NCBI RefSeq assembly: GCF_900129855.1
Contig: NZ_LT670819.1
Span: 2,294,001-2,358,000 of the forward strand
Direction of reading: 5' to 3'
DNA from: Streptomyces sp. 3214.6
Lineage (GTDB): Bacteria > Actinomycetota > Actinomycetes > Streptomycetales > Streptomycetaceae
DNA length: 64,000 nucleotides
This document shows positions 1-8,025 of this stretch, piece by piece. A program made the translations under genes and the position numbers. Numbering within the stretch: the first letter of the stretch is position 1; the number at the start of each line of letters is the position of its first letter. A model generated the notes under the pieces. That model did no database searches. It saw only the letters and a list, made by a program, of their open reading frames with translations, and was not told the DNA's origin.

Positions 1-1005
1 GCGGATCGCCGCCATGCGGGCGACGTACTCCTCTGCCTCCTCCTGCCGCAGCCGTTCGTTGGCGGCGCGGGCCGCGGCCGTCGCGGCGGCCGGCCAGACG
101 CGGTCGATCGCGGCGTTGACGGCGGCGCCGACCAGCACGGCGAAGGCGGACACCCCGATCCACAGCAGTACGGCGACGGCGGCGGCGAGGGAGCCGTAGA
201 TGGTGGCACCCTCGATCGTGTTCGTCAGGTAGATGCGCAGCAGGAAACTGCCCAGCACCCACATGGCGAGGGCGACGAGGGCGCCGGGCACATCCTCGAT
301 CCACGGGGAGCGCACCGGCACGGAGACGTGGTAGAGCGTGGTCAGGAACGCGACGGACAGGACGATCACGACCGGCCAGTACAGGACCTGCACCACGGTC
401 GTCGACCAGGGCACGATCCCCACCACCGCGTCCGGGCCTGCCACCATCAGCGGCAGCGCGATGGAGCCGATCAGCAGGGCCGCCACGAACAGCAGGAACG
501 CCACCAGCCGCGTCTTGACGATGCCGCGCACGCCGTCGAGGCCGTACATCACGGTGATCGTGTCGATGAAAACGTTTACCGCACGCGAGCCCGACCACAG
601 TGCGAACAGGAACCCGATGGAGATGACGTCGGGACGGCCGCCCTTCATCACGTCGTCGAGGATCGGCTGGGCGATCTGTCGGACGCCCTTGTCGGACAGG
701 ACCGTGCGCGAGGCCTCGAGGAGGTTGTTCTCCAGGCTGCTGATGCTGTCGGTGCCGGTCCAGTCGTCGACGTAGCCGAGCAGACCGATGAGGCTGAGCA
801 GCAGGGGCGGCACGGACAGCAACGTGAAGAAGGCTGCTTCGGCGGCGAGGCCGAGGATGCGGTACTCGATGCAGGAGTTGACGGTGTCCTTCAACAGCAG
901 CCAGGCGGTCCGGCGCTTGGAAACGTTCCGGTAAAGGGCGCGCGCCCGGTGGAGACGCCCGGTGGGGCTCCCGGGTTGCTCGGGTGACTGACTTGCTGGC
1001 TGCAC
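1..1005 (-). CDS. YihY/BrkB-family inner membrane protein (3' end outside window)
   Basis: Multi-pass membrane protein of the YihY/virulence factor BrkB family; its molecular role is unsettled. Reading the minus strand from GTG at 1005 gives an uninterrupted frame to the window edge (335 codons). It has a basic N-terminus, a predicted helix with EAAFFTLLSVPPLLLSLIG, the family-typical stretch FALWSGSRAVNVFIDTITVMYG, then hydrophobic segments ending in SLAAAVAVLLWIGVSAFAVL. The C-terminal tail (ERLRQEEAEEYVARM) is still running at position 1, so the stop is not seen. No strong ribosome binding site precedes the GTG. The family assignment is from sequence pattern recognition and is fairly safe. 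Confidence 0.85.
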   Translation of the reverse strand, partial: MQPASQSPEQPGSPTGRLHRARALYRNVSKRRTAWLLLKDTVNSCIEYRILGLAAEAAFFTLLSVPPLLLSLIGLLGYVDDWTGTDSISSLENNLLEASRTVLSDKGVRQIAQPILDDVMKGGRPDVISIGFLFALWSGSRAVNVFIDTITVMYGLDGVRGIVKTRLVAFLLFVAALLIGSIALPLMVAGPDAVVGIVPWSTTVVQVLYWPVVIVLSVAFLTTLYHVSVPVRSPWIEDVPGALVALAMWVLGSFLLRIYLTNTIEGATIYGSLAAAVAVLLWIGVSAFAVLVGAAVNAAIDRVWPAAATAAARAANERLRQEEAEEYVARMAAIR

Positions 1006-1334
1006 GCCCTAAAGGTATCCGCCGTTCGGGGCTGCACTCACCTCCGGCAAGGCCGCGTCCCGGGTCGGGAAGCGGCCGCGCGGGCTCCGGATGGCCATGA
1101 CCGTCGTACCCGGGGGTTCTGAACTGCTGGCGATTGGGTGCGCACGGGGGTGTTCTGGCGCGCATGGGTGAGTCTTGCTGCCGCGGCAGGTCCGGTGACC
1201 TTGGAGGGGAACAGGAGTTTCCCTGTCGAATGGGTGACCTTTGCCGGTGGTGGTCGTTGGGTGCGGTGAGGGGTTCTCAGGACGACGTGGGGAGGGGGCG
1301 AAAGGGATGGGCGGGTTGCGGAAGACGGCGGCGC

Positions 1335-2305
1335 CGTTCGTCGCCCTGGGGGCCTTCGGGTGTGGCGGTCCGTGACCGGCACCGAGGTGAGCAGTGGCGC
1401 GACCGGGTGGCCGCGAACCGGGCCGTCGCCCACCGCATCCACGAAGACGTCCAGCGGGGTCGCTGGTGCCTGACCGCGTCGTGGACGATCGCCCCGGTCC
1501 GAACCGTCCCCCTGGCCACGGCCCGCGCGAACGGCGTGGTCGGCGTGGTCGGCGTGGACACCAACGCCGACCACCTGGCGGCCTGGCGCCCGGACCGACA
1601 CGGCAACCCCGTCGGCGAGCCCCGCCGGTTCGGCTACGACCTCACCGGCACCGCCGAATACCGCGACGCCCAGTTCCGCCACGCCCTCATCCGCCTGCTG
1701 CTCCCCCACTCTCGGCTTCGCTCGAGCGGGAGGTGCCCCCATGGCGAAACGCCACGGCCTGGCGATCGCGGTCGAGGACCTGGACTTCACCGCCGAGACC
1801 ACCCGCGAGAAGCACGGCCGCCGCAAACAGTTCCGCAAGCTGATCTCCGGCATGCCCGTGGCCGGACTCCGCGCCCGCCTCGTCGCCATGGCCGTCGAAC
1901 TCGGCATCACGGTCGTCGCCGTGGACCCGGCCTACACCAGCCGATGGGGCGCCCAGCACTGGCAGAAACCCCTCACCACCACGACCAGGAAGACCACCCG
2001 CCACAACGCGGCCGCCGTGGCGATCGAAAGGCGCGCCCTGGGACACCCGATCCGGCGACGGACGCCACCGCCCCCACAGCACCGGAGTGATGCTGTGGGG
2101 CATCGGAGCGTCCAGGCCCGACCGGGAGCCCTGGGGCGTGAGGAAAGCCGCCCCCGCATTCCCGGACCACGGACACGATCCGTGCGCGCCGGACGCGGAG
2201 CGAACACGGCAGACCAGGACGCCCAACACCGTTCGGGGCGCCCGGCTGAGCACAAGCCCTGGCAACAGGACGTGACGACCCGCTCAGTCTCCAGGAACGG
2301 TAGGT
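1335..2305 (+). mobile_element. Degenerate IS200/IS605-type element (TnpB-related, no TnpA)
   Basis: The block carries a broken tnpB-related gene and ends with GCTCAGTCTCCAGGAACGG, which resembles right ends I recall from Streptomyces TnpB-related elements. No TnpA Y1 transposase is present, so it could not move by itself. The left boundary is not defined: coding similarity starts near 1335, but 1006-1334 contains no recognisable gene and may be decayed 5' sequence. The right boundary lies about 8 nt before the aidB-like start codon. Confidence 0.55.
1701..1742. repeat. Dispersed palindromic repeat (REP-like), copy 1
   Basis: The core ACTCTCGGCTTCGCTCGAGC lies between a CCCCC block and GGGAGGTGCCCCCAT. 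It matches the copy at 18164-18201 almost base for base. The second copy can fold with CGGCT pairing to AGCCG around a TCGCTCG loop. This copy interrupts tnpB and shifts its frame. I recall the same motif as a common dispersed element in Streptomyces genomes. Confidence 0.8.
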
Positions 2306-2312
2306 TCGGGCT

Positions 2313-3962
2313 ATGGCAGGCAGCACGCACACCGTGACCAACCAGCCCCCGCCCCTGACCGGGTACGACGTCTACGGCACCGACCAGGCACTGGTGGCTG
2401 CCGTGGAGCGGCACCTGGATCCGGAGCTGCTCGACGAGGCGCGCGGCGAGTTGTCGGCGCTCGGGCGGGCGGCCGGATCGGCGCAGTTGCAGGAGTGGGC
2501 GGTGCAGGCCAACGAGTATCCGCCGAAACTGCGCACGCACGACCGTTACGGCCATCGCGTCGACGAGGTCGACTTTCATCCGGCGTGGCACCGGCTGCTC
2601 GGCAAGGGTGTCGGGGCGGAGCTGACGAATGCCTGGGGGCGGCCGGGCGGGCATGTGCGGCGGGCGGCGGGGTTCCTGGTGTGGACGCAGGTCGAGGCGG
2701 GCAACGGCTGTCCGTTGTCGATGACCCATGCGGCGGTGCCCGCGCTGCGCACCGATCCGGAGCTGGCGGCCGAGTGGGAGCCCCGGCTGACGTCCACGAT
2801 CTACGACCGTGAGCTGCGCCCGGCGCGTCTGAAGGCGGGGGCGCTGTTCGGGATGGGGATGACGGAGAAACAGGGTGGCAGCGACGTACGGGCGAGCACG
2901 ACCCTCGCCACTCCTCTCGCCGAGGACGGGACGTACGAGCTGACCGGGCACAAGTGGTTCTGTTCGGCGCCGATGTCGGACGGTTTCCTGGTTCTTGCCC
3001 GGACGGCGCCGGTCCGGGAGGGAGGCGGGCTCACGTGTTTCCTTGTGCCGCGCGTTCTCGAAGACGGTACCCGTAACGTTTTCCGCCTCCAGCGGCTCAA
3101 GGAGAAGCTGGGGAACCGGTCCAACGCCTCCAGTGAGGTCGAGTTCGACGGGACGTGGGCGCGACGGGTCGGTGAGGAGGGGCGCGGGGTGCGCACGATC
3201 ATCGACATGGTCGCGGCGACGCGGCTGGACTGTGTGCTGGGTTCGGCGGGGTTGATGCGGCAGGCGGTGGCGCAGGCGATCCATCACTGCACCTACCGTG
3301 AGGCGTTCGGCGGGAAACTCGTCGACAAACCGTTGATGCGCAATGTCCTGGCCGACCTCGCGCTGGAGTCGGAAGCGGCGACCGCGCTCGCGCTGCGGCT
3401 GGCGGCGGCCTACGACGACGGGGGTGAGCAGGAGCGGGCGCTGTTGCGGATCGCGGTTCCGGCGGCCAAGTACTGGGTGACCAAGCGCTGTGCGCCGGTG
3501 GCGGTGGAGGCGTCGGAATGCCTGGGTGGAAACGGTTACGTGGAGGAGTCGGGGATGCCCCGGCTGGTGCGTGAGTCGCCGCTCAACTCGGTGTGGGAGG
3601 GCGCCGGCAATGTCCAGGCGCTGGATGTCCTGCGGGCGCTGCAGCGGGAGCCGCAGGCGCTGAACGCGTATCTCCAGGAGGTGGGCCGGGCGCGTGGGGC
3701 CGATCACCGGCTGGACGGGGCGATCAAGGGCCTGCTGACGGAACTGGCGGATCTGGACGGCGTCGAGGGGCGGGCCCGGCGGCTGGCGGAGCGTTTCGCT
3801 CTGGTGCTTCAGGGTGCGCTGCTCGTTCGATTCGCGCCGCCGGAGGTCGCCGACGCGTTCTGCGCCTCGCGGCTGGGCGGGGATGGGGGTGCGGCCTTCG
3901 GTACGCTGCCCCACAGCCTGGACCTGGCGGCGGTCGTCGATCGGGCACAGCCCCGGCTTTGA
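2313..3962 (+). CDS. aidB: AidB-like acyl-CoA dehydrogenase
   Basis: FAD-dependent acyl-CoA dehydrogenase superfamily protein closest to AidB (isovaleryl-CoA-dehydrogenase-like, linked to alkylation response and DNA binding in E. coli). The 549 residues match AidB length (about 540). Key signatures are FGMGMTEKQGGSDVRA, LTGHKWFCSAPMSDGFLVLAR (flavin and substrate region) and ECLGGNGYVEESGMPRLVRESPLNSVWEGAGN, typical of AidB rather than beta-oxidation enzymes. ATG at 2313 has only a distant AGGAACGG as ribosome site. GTG at 2334 is an alternative. The IS element ends about 8 nt upstream, so the native promoter may have been displaced. The DNA-repair role is inferred from family only. Confidence 0.85.
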   Translation: MAGSTHTVTNQPPPLTGYDVYGTDQALVAAVERHLDPELLDEARGELSALGRAAGSAQLQEWAVQANEYPPKLRTHDRYGHRVDEVDFHPAWHRLLGKGVGAELTNAWGRPGGHVRRAAGFLVWTQVEAGNGCPLSMTHAAVPALRTDPELAAEWEPRLTSTIYDRELRPARLKAGALFGMGMTEKQGGSDVRASTTLATPLAEDGTYELTGHKWFCSAPMSDGFLVLARTAPVREGGGLTCFLVPRVLEDGTRNVFRLQRLKEKLGNRSNASSEVEFDGTWARRVGEEGRGVRTIIDMVAATRLDCVLGSAGLMRQAVAQAIHHCTYREAFGGKLVDKPLMRNVLADLALESEAATALALRLAAAYDDGGEQERALLRIAVPAAKYWVTKRCAPVAVEASECLGGNGYVEESGMPRLVRESPLNSVWEGAGNVQALDVLRALQREPQALNAYLQEVGRARGADHRLDGAIKGLLTELADLDGVEGRARRLAERFALVLQGALLVRFAPPEVADAFCASRLGGDGGAAFGTLPHSLDLAAVVDRAQPRL

Positions 3963-4270
3963 CCGCTCCGGGCTGAGGAAACGTGGGGAAACAGGAAGCG
4001 GGGGTGGTGCTGCGCCGACACGGCACCACCCCCGCCGCAATGGCCCTGCGAGGCCAGAATCGCCGCTCGGGGCGACGTGGCTCAAGTTTCAAACACCCCG
4101 TGGATGTCCACCAGGGTTGCAGGGGGTTGCAACGTGTCGGTGGTTGTGTCCGGACTCTGCCCCTCGGTCCCGCGTGAGCGGCAAGATGGGGGCCTTCACC
4201 AAGACCGGAAACAGGCGGTTGCACAAGCTTGACATCCGGTTGTCCGCCTGTGTGCTCCCCGGGAGGCCCA
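3963..4270. other. Intergenic region with inverted repeat, no gene seen
   Basis: 308 nt between the aidB-like gene and the GAF regulator. No credible coding frame on either strand. It holds the GTTGCA dyad at 4116-4133 and a further GTTGCA half-site at 4218-4223. A TTGACA hexamer occurs at 4229 but has no good -10 partner before the start codon. Confidence 0.6.
4116..4133. promoter_or_regulatory. Inverted repeat GTTGCA-N6-TGCAAC
   Basis: A perfect 6-bp dyad with a GGGGGT spacer, about 140 bp upstream of the GAF regulator start. A third GTTGCA copy lies at 4218-4223. The spacing suits a dimeric regulator. No known consensus was recognised, and autoregulation by the GAF protein is only a guess. 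Confidence 0.4.
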
Positions 4271-5563
4271 GTGGCGATGCCACCGATGAACATGCCGCAG
4301 CTCGCGGCCGTCGACGCCGCGCGGGCGGCGCGGGTGCTCAACGAGGTGCGCGACGCCCGGCTGGCCGGTCAGCCGGCGCGCCTCGCGCCGCGCCCCGTGA
4401 TCGAGCAGTCCTGGGAGCGGCTGCTGCGCAGCGGTGTCGATCCCGAACATGATGTCAGAGCGGGGCTGCTCAGCACCGACGAGGTGCGGCGACGGCGGGA
4501 GGAGTCGCCGTTGCGGGAAGTGTTGCCGGTGTTGCGGGAAGGGTTGCTGTCGGTCGCGGACGCCGCCCACCACATCATGGTCGTCGCCGATGACGAGGGC
4601 CGGGTGCTGTGGCGCGAGGGCTGCAACCCGGTGCTGCGCAAGGCCGACGGGCTCGGTTTCGAACTGGGCGCGGACTGGGGCGAGGCCGTGGTCGGCACCA
4701 ACGGGGTGGGCACGCCGGCAGTGGTGCGCCGGCCCGTACAGGTGTTCGCCGCCGAGCACTTCGTGCGCTCGCACGCGGCCTGGACCTGCGCGGGCGCCCC
4801 GATCACCGACCCGCGCAACGGCCGGCTCCTCGGCGTGGTCGATGTCAGCGGGCCGCTGGAAACGATGCATCCGGCCACCCTCGCCTGGGTCGACTCGGTG
4901 GCGAAGCTCGCCGAGTCCAGGCTGCGGGAGAAGCACCTGGACTCGCTGGAACGGCTGCGCGCGGTGGCGGCGCCGGTGCTGGCCCGGCTCGGCGGCCGGG
5001 CGGCGGCGGTGGACGGGGACGGCTGGACGGCCGCGGTGACCGGGATGCCGTATGCGAGCCGGATCGCACTGCCCAAGTCGCCGTCCCCGGGCCGCCGCTG
5101 GTTGCCGACGCTGGGGTTGTGCTCGATCGAGCCGCTGGCCGGGGGTTGGCTGGTGCGGTCCGTGGCCGATGCCACCGAGCCGCTGCCGGGCGGCGCGACG
5201 CGGATCGTGCTGGACCTGACCCGGCCCCGGCGCTGGTCGGTGACGGTGTCGGGGGGTGCGGGGTCGTGGTCGCACGAGCTGAGTCCCCGACACGCCGAGT
5301 TGCTCTACCTGCTGGCGACGCACCGTGGCGGGCGCAGCGCGGCGGGCCTGGCCGAGGACGTGTTCGGCGACTCGGGCCGTACGGTGACGGTACGGGCCGA
5401 GATGTCTCGGGTGCGGCGGTATCTGGGGGGTTTTCTGGAACACCAACCGTATCGTTTCTGCGAGGATGCCGAGGTCGAGGTGCTCCTTCCGGCCGATCCG
5501 ATGGGCCTGTTGCCCCATTCGACCGCGCCCGCCGTGGTGAGGAACCGGGCGTCGGCCCCGTAG
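4271..5563 (+). CDS. GAF-domain transcriptional regulator
   Basis: Cytoplasmic sensor-regulator of 430 residues. The N-terminal half resembles the AcoR-type sensor region: a helical lead (VIEQSWERLLRSGVDPEHDV), then a GAF domain with ADDEGRVLWREG, EAVVGTNGVGTPAVVRRPVQVF and GAPITDPRNGRLLGVVDVSG. There is no AAA+ sigma-54 domain. The C-terminus (ELSPRHAELLYLLATHRGGRSAAGLAEDVFGDSGRTVTVRAE) looks like a winged helix. GTG at 4271 is chosen because GGGAGG lies at 4261-4266; the upstream TTG at 4229 lacks a site. In other Streptomyces such proteins often sit by aldehyde dehydrogenases, which is not so here. The ligand is unknown. Confidence 0.75.
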   Translation: MAMPPMNMPQLAAVDAARAARVLNEVRDARLAGQPARLAPRPVIEQSWERLLRSGVDPEHDVRAGLLSTDEVRRRREESPLREVLPVLREGLLSVADAAHHIMVVADDEGRVLWREGCNPVLRKADGLGFELGADWGEAVVGTNGVGTPAVVRRPVQVFAAEHFVRSHAAWTCAGAPITDPRNGRLLGVVDVSGPLETMHPATLAWVDSVAKLAESRLREKHLDSLERLRAVAAPVLARLGGRAAAVDGDGWTAAVTGMPYASRIALPKSPSPGRRWLPTLGLCSIEPLAGGWLVRSVADATEPLPGGATRIVLDLTRPRRWSVTVSGGAGSWSHELSPRHAELLYLLATHRGGRSAAGLAEDVFGDSGRTVTVRAEMSRVRRYLGGFLEHQPYRFCEDAEVEVLLPADPMGLLPHSTAPAVVRNRASAP

Positions 5564-5745
5564 GGCCTGTCCGGCCCTGGCACTATGGCCCACCGGAGTT
5601 CTTCCGATGGCATCTTCCGCATATTTGCGGGGTCTTCGTCCTACACGGTGGCCGACTGCCGTAGCATCCCTCTACGGGTCACCCCACCTGCTCCTCGGTC
5701 AACGTACGGATCATCAGGCGCAGTTGGCCCGCCTCGGGAGGACGA

Positions 5746-7074
5746 ATGAAGCATCGCGGCCGACACCGCCGGCGCAGGCGAGGCAGGGCACTGCGCGCGT
5801 TCCTGTCCGGAACGGCTCTCGCGCTCACCGCTGCCGCCACCATGATCAGTGCTTCCCAGGCGACGGTGACCGCCGACGGTCCCGGCGCTCTGAAACCGCT
5901 TACCGCCACGGCCGACACGGGGAAACTGCGGCTGACGGAGAACCTGGTGTCGCAGGCTTCCCTGAACCGCCTCGCCGCGGGAATGGGCCGGCCGGTCGGC
6001 GTCAGCGCGGTGCTTGAGGGTGCCGACCGCACGTTGCGGGACGCGATCGACTGCTCGCCCGCCGAACGCAGGGCCCTGCCGGTCTCCCCCGTGGCCACCC
6101 GTGCGTACTGCTGGAACACGGACGACACCGAGGGCTGGCAGCCGGGCGCGGTCACCACGTCGGGGGACGCGGACGACGACGGCACCTGGGGTGCGAACCG
6201 GGTGATCCTCTCCGGCTGGTCGCGCAGCGCCGGCACGGCTGCCGACCGGGGCCTGGCCCGGGTCGGTTTCGTGAACGCGGGAGACCTCAACCACCTCTCC
6301 TACAACTGGGCCCTGCTCGCCGTCCCGGTCGCCGACGGGCGCGACTACCGAGGTCTGGTCTCCCATGTCTCCGGGATGGTCTGGTACCAGGACAAGTTGC
6401 TGGTCACGGCCGACGACGGGCAGCGGACCGCGCTGTACGTCTACGACATGAACCGCGTCCAGCGCGCCACCGTCGTGAGCGATGCGGTCGGCCGGGTCCC
6501 GGGCGGCTGGTCGGCAAACGGTTACCGCTTCGTCCTGCCGGCCATCGGCTCCTATGAGCTGAGCGGCGGTTCCGGGGCCCCGCACCCCGCAACCGTTTCC
6601 CTCGACCGCAGCACGGCGCCGGACAGCCTGGTGGCCGGGGAGTGGACCCTGGACGACGGCGACCGGGGCGCCCGCCTGTGGCGCTACCCCTTCAGCACCG
6701 CCCCTGGGCACGCGGGGCTGCTCGCCGTCGGCGCCACGGGGCGGGTAGGGGCCTCGGAGGCGTACGAGACGAAGGTGACGGGCGTACGGGGGGTGCTGTC
6801 GTACGGATCCCAGTGGTACGTGACCCGCGCCGCCGGCCCGCAGGACGAACACGGGACGCTGTGGCGGCAGACCGCCGGCAGGGCGCACGGCGAGGTGGAC
6901 AGCAAGGCGGACCGGGCACGGGCCGCGAAGTGCGGTACCGCGGAAACACACAGCTGCTGGAGTCCCCACCCGGAATCCCTTTCCTACTGGGCGGAGACCG
7001 GTGAGGTCTGGACCCAGTCGGGGCGGGTGCTCTTCGCGCTGCCCTTGGCCTCGATCGACAGAACAAGCAGGTAG
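5746..7074 (+). CDS. Secreted hypothetical protein
   Basis: 442 residues with a highly basic start ([17 protein letters not shown]) and a hydrophobic h-region (FLSGTALALTAAATMISASQA), consistent with Sec or Tat export. The ribosome site GGGAGGA lies 6-7 nt upstream of ATG. The mature part contains recurrent W and Y/G-rich stretches (GTWGANRVILSGWSRS, YQDKLLVTADDGQRTALYVYDM, WRYPF) that look like beta-propeller blades, possibly a repeated beta fold. Four Cys residues (in IDCSPAER, AYCWNTD, AKCGTAE and HSCWSP) could form disulfides. No enzyme motif was recognised, so the function is unknown. The next gene begins 17 nt downstream and may be cotranscribed. Confidence 0.65.
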   Translation: MKHRGRHRRRRRGRALRAFLSGTALALTAAATMISASQATVTADGPGALKPLTATADTGKLRLTENLVSQASLNRLAAGMGRPVGVSAVLEGADRTLRDAIDCSPAERRALPVSPVATRAYCWNTDDTEGWQPGAVTTSGDADDDGTWGANRVILSGWSRSAGTAADRGLARVGFVNAGDLNHLSYNWALLAVPVADGRDYRGLVSHVSGMVWYQDKLLVTADDGQRTALYVYDMNRVQRATVVSDAVGRVPGGWSANGYRFVLPAIGSYELSGGSGAPHPATVSLDRSTAPDSLVAGEWTLDDGDRGARLWRYPFSTAPGHAGLLAVGATGRVGASEAYETKVTGVRGVLSYGSQWYVTRAAGPQDEHGTLWRQTAGRAHGEVDSKADRARAAKCGTAETHSCWSPHPESLSYWAETGEVWTQSGRVLFALPLASIDRTSR

Positions 7075-7091
7075 ATGATTCCCTGGCGGGC

Positions 7092-7664
7092 ATGACCAAC
7101 ATTCCCGTGACCACATGGTCCCTGGAGCAGACCGACCCGACCGACCGCCTCCCGGCCGCCGCGCCCGAGGACGACGTCCGGATCGTCCGCTCCGAGGTCC
7201 CCTCCCCCGAGTTCAGCCGTTTCCTTTACGCGTCCGTCGGCGGGGACATCCGCTGGATCGACCGGCTGCGCTGGACGTACGCGCAGTGGCAGGAGCATCT
7301 GGCGCGCCCGGGGGTCGAGACATGGGTCGCGTACGACCGGGGCACTCCGGCCGGATACGTGGAGTTGGAGCCGCAGGACGACGGAGTCGTGGAGATCGTC
7401 TACTTCGGTCTGATCCCGGCTTTCCGGGGGCGGCGGATCGGCGGCCATCTGCTGGCGTACGGCGCCGCCCGCGCATGGGAGCTCGCGGACCGCTGGCCCG
7501 GACTACCGCAGACCAAGCGGGTGTGGCTGCATACGTGCAGCCTGGACGGTGAGCACGCCATGGACAACTACCAGCGGCGCGGTTTCAAACTGTTCGACAC
7601 CAGGGTCGAGGAGAAGCCCGAGGCGTCCGCGCCGGGCCCCTGGCCGGGCGCGTTCCCGGCCTGA
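7092..7664 (+). CDS. GNAT-family N-acetyltransferase
   Basis: 190-residue cytoplasmic acetyltransferase. The acetyl-CoA loop is visible as VEIVYFGLIPAFRGRRIGGHLLAYGAARAWE (the RxxxGG/A type motif A), preceded by the strand VAYDRGTPAGYVELEPQ. The C-terminal TCSLDGEHAMDNYQRRGFKLF is the usual motif B with the conserved Tyr and N-Y-R-R-G-F pattern. The substrate is not predictable. The gene lies 17 nt after the secreted hypothetical. A 10-bp hairpin 65 nt downstream may end its transcript or belong to the sulfur leader. Confidence 0.85.
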   Translation: MTNIPVTTWSLEQTDPTDRLPAAAPEDDVRIVRSEVPSPEFSRFLYASVGGDIRWIDRLRWTYAQWQEHLARPGVETWVAYDRGTPAGYVELEPQDDGVVEIVYFGLIPAFRGRRIGGHLLAYGAARAWELADRWPGLPQTKRVWLHTCSLDGEHAMDNYQRRGFKLFDTRVEEKPEASAPGPWPGAFPA

Positions 7665-7728
7665 CCTGCCGCTCATACCCGCTGCGACCTGCGCGGACAA
7701 GAGCTCGCGCACGGCATGTGATCGACGC

Positions 7729-7759
7729 CACCCTTGTCTCACACTTCGGGACAAGGGTG
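7729..7759. promoter_or_regulatory. 10-bp hairpin upstream of sulfur leader peptide
   Basis: CACCCTTGTC at 7729-7738 pairs perfectly with GACAAGGGTG at 7750-7759 around an 11-nt loop. No U-run follows on the plus strand. It may be a terminator for the acetyltransferase gene or an operator for the sulfur operon. The dyad lies 56 nt upstream of the leader ORF. Confidence 0.4.
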
Positions 7760-7814
7760 TCCGCATCGCGGACGAAGCTGGACTGTGTCCAGATCGCCGT
7801 GACACGCTTTCGTC

Positions 7815-7898
7815 ATGTCCGGAACTGGAATTGCCTTGGTGAGTCGGCGACACGTCGACCTCGGCCGCATGTCCAGCGCCATCTGTCCGGCGAGCTGA
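7815..7898 (+). CDS. Putative sulfur-assimilation leader peptide
   Basis: A 27-codon ORF starting at ATG 7815 and ending in TGA 7896-7898, about 130 nt upstream of the sulfite reductase start. Its peptide contains VSRRHVDLGRMSSAICPAS. The SRRHVDL..(V/M)SSA.C pattern is the hallmark of the small 'putative leader peptides' annotated before sulfur genes in Streptomyces. A single Cys stands four codons from the end. There is no strong Shine-Dalgarno sequence, so translation may be leaderless. A role in cysteine-responsive attenuation of the downstream operon is inference from mycobacterial Cys-rich leader ORFs. Confidence 0.75.
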   Translation: MSGTGIALVSRRHVDLGRMSSAICPAS

Positions 7899-8025
7899 GC
7901 CGCACCGCCGCCGCTTTCCGCACGTTTTACGCCTCCTCCCTGCGCAATGACGCGCACGTATGTCTTCGTGCGCCCGTACGCGCAGGTCAGAGACCCTCCC
8001 GCCTGTCCCGAAGGACGTATCAACC

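Larger units (their letters stand above)
1335..2337 (+). pseudogene. tnpB: TnpB-related protein, split by a palindromic repeat
   Basis: RNA-guided nuclease-like TnpB relative, non-functional here. The first half reads in one frame up to 1700 and contains the RuvC-I segment GVDTNADHLAAWRPD and FGYDLTGTAEYRDAQFRHAL. A 40-nt class palindromic repeat follows, and the protein resumes in another frame at 1741 with MAKRHGLAIAVEDLDFTAE (RuvC-II Glu) and TTRHNAAAVAIERRALG. In intact relatives RHAL..LL runs directly into AKRHGL, so the repeat is an insertion and a frameshift. The N-terminal third is not recognisable, and the usual stop near the element end is lost, so the second frame reads through to 2337. 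An Asn sits where I would expect the RuvC-III Asp (inference). Confidence 0.75.

Noticed and set aside
1038..1910. Long minus-strand frame opposite tnpB
   Set aside because: It is the antisense shadow of the tnpB-related pseudogene, with Arg/Pro/Ala-rich composition and no motif.
1932..4085. 717-codon minus-strand frame over the aidB-like gene
   Set aside because: Composition is that of an antisense GC-rich shadow (Arg/Pro/Gln repeats); the plus strand encodes a complete acyl-CoA dehydrogenase.
4229..4234. TTGACA as a -35 box for the GAF gene
   Set aside because: At 17-18 nt there is only TGTGCT-like sequence and the ribosome site would fall at the start of the transcript.
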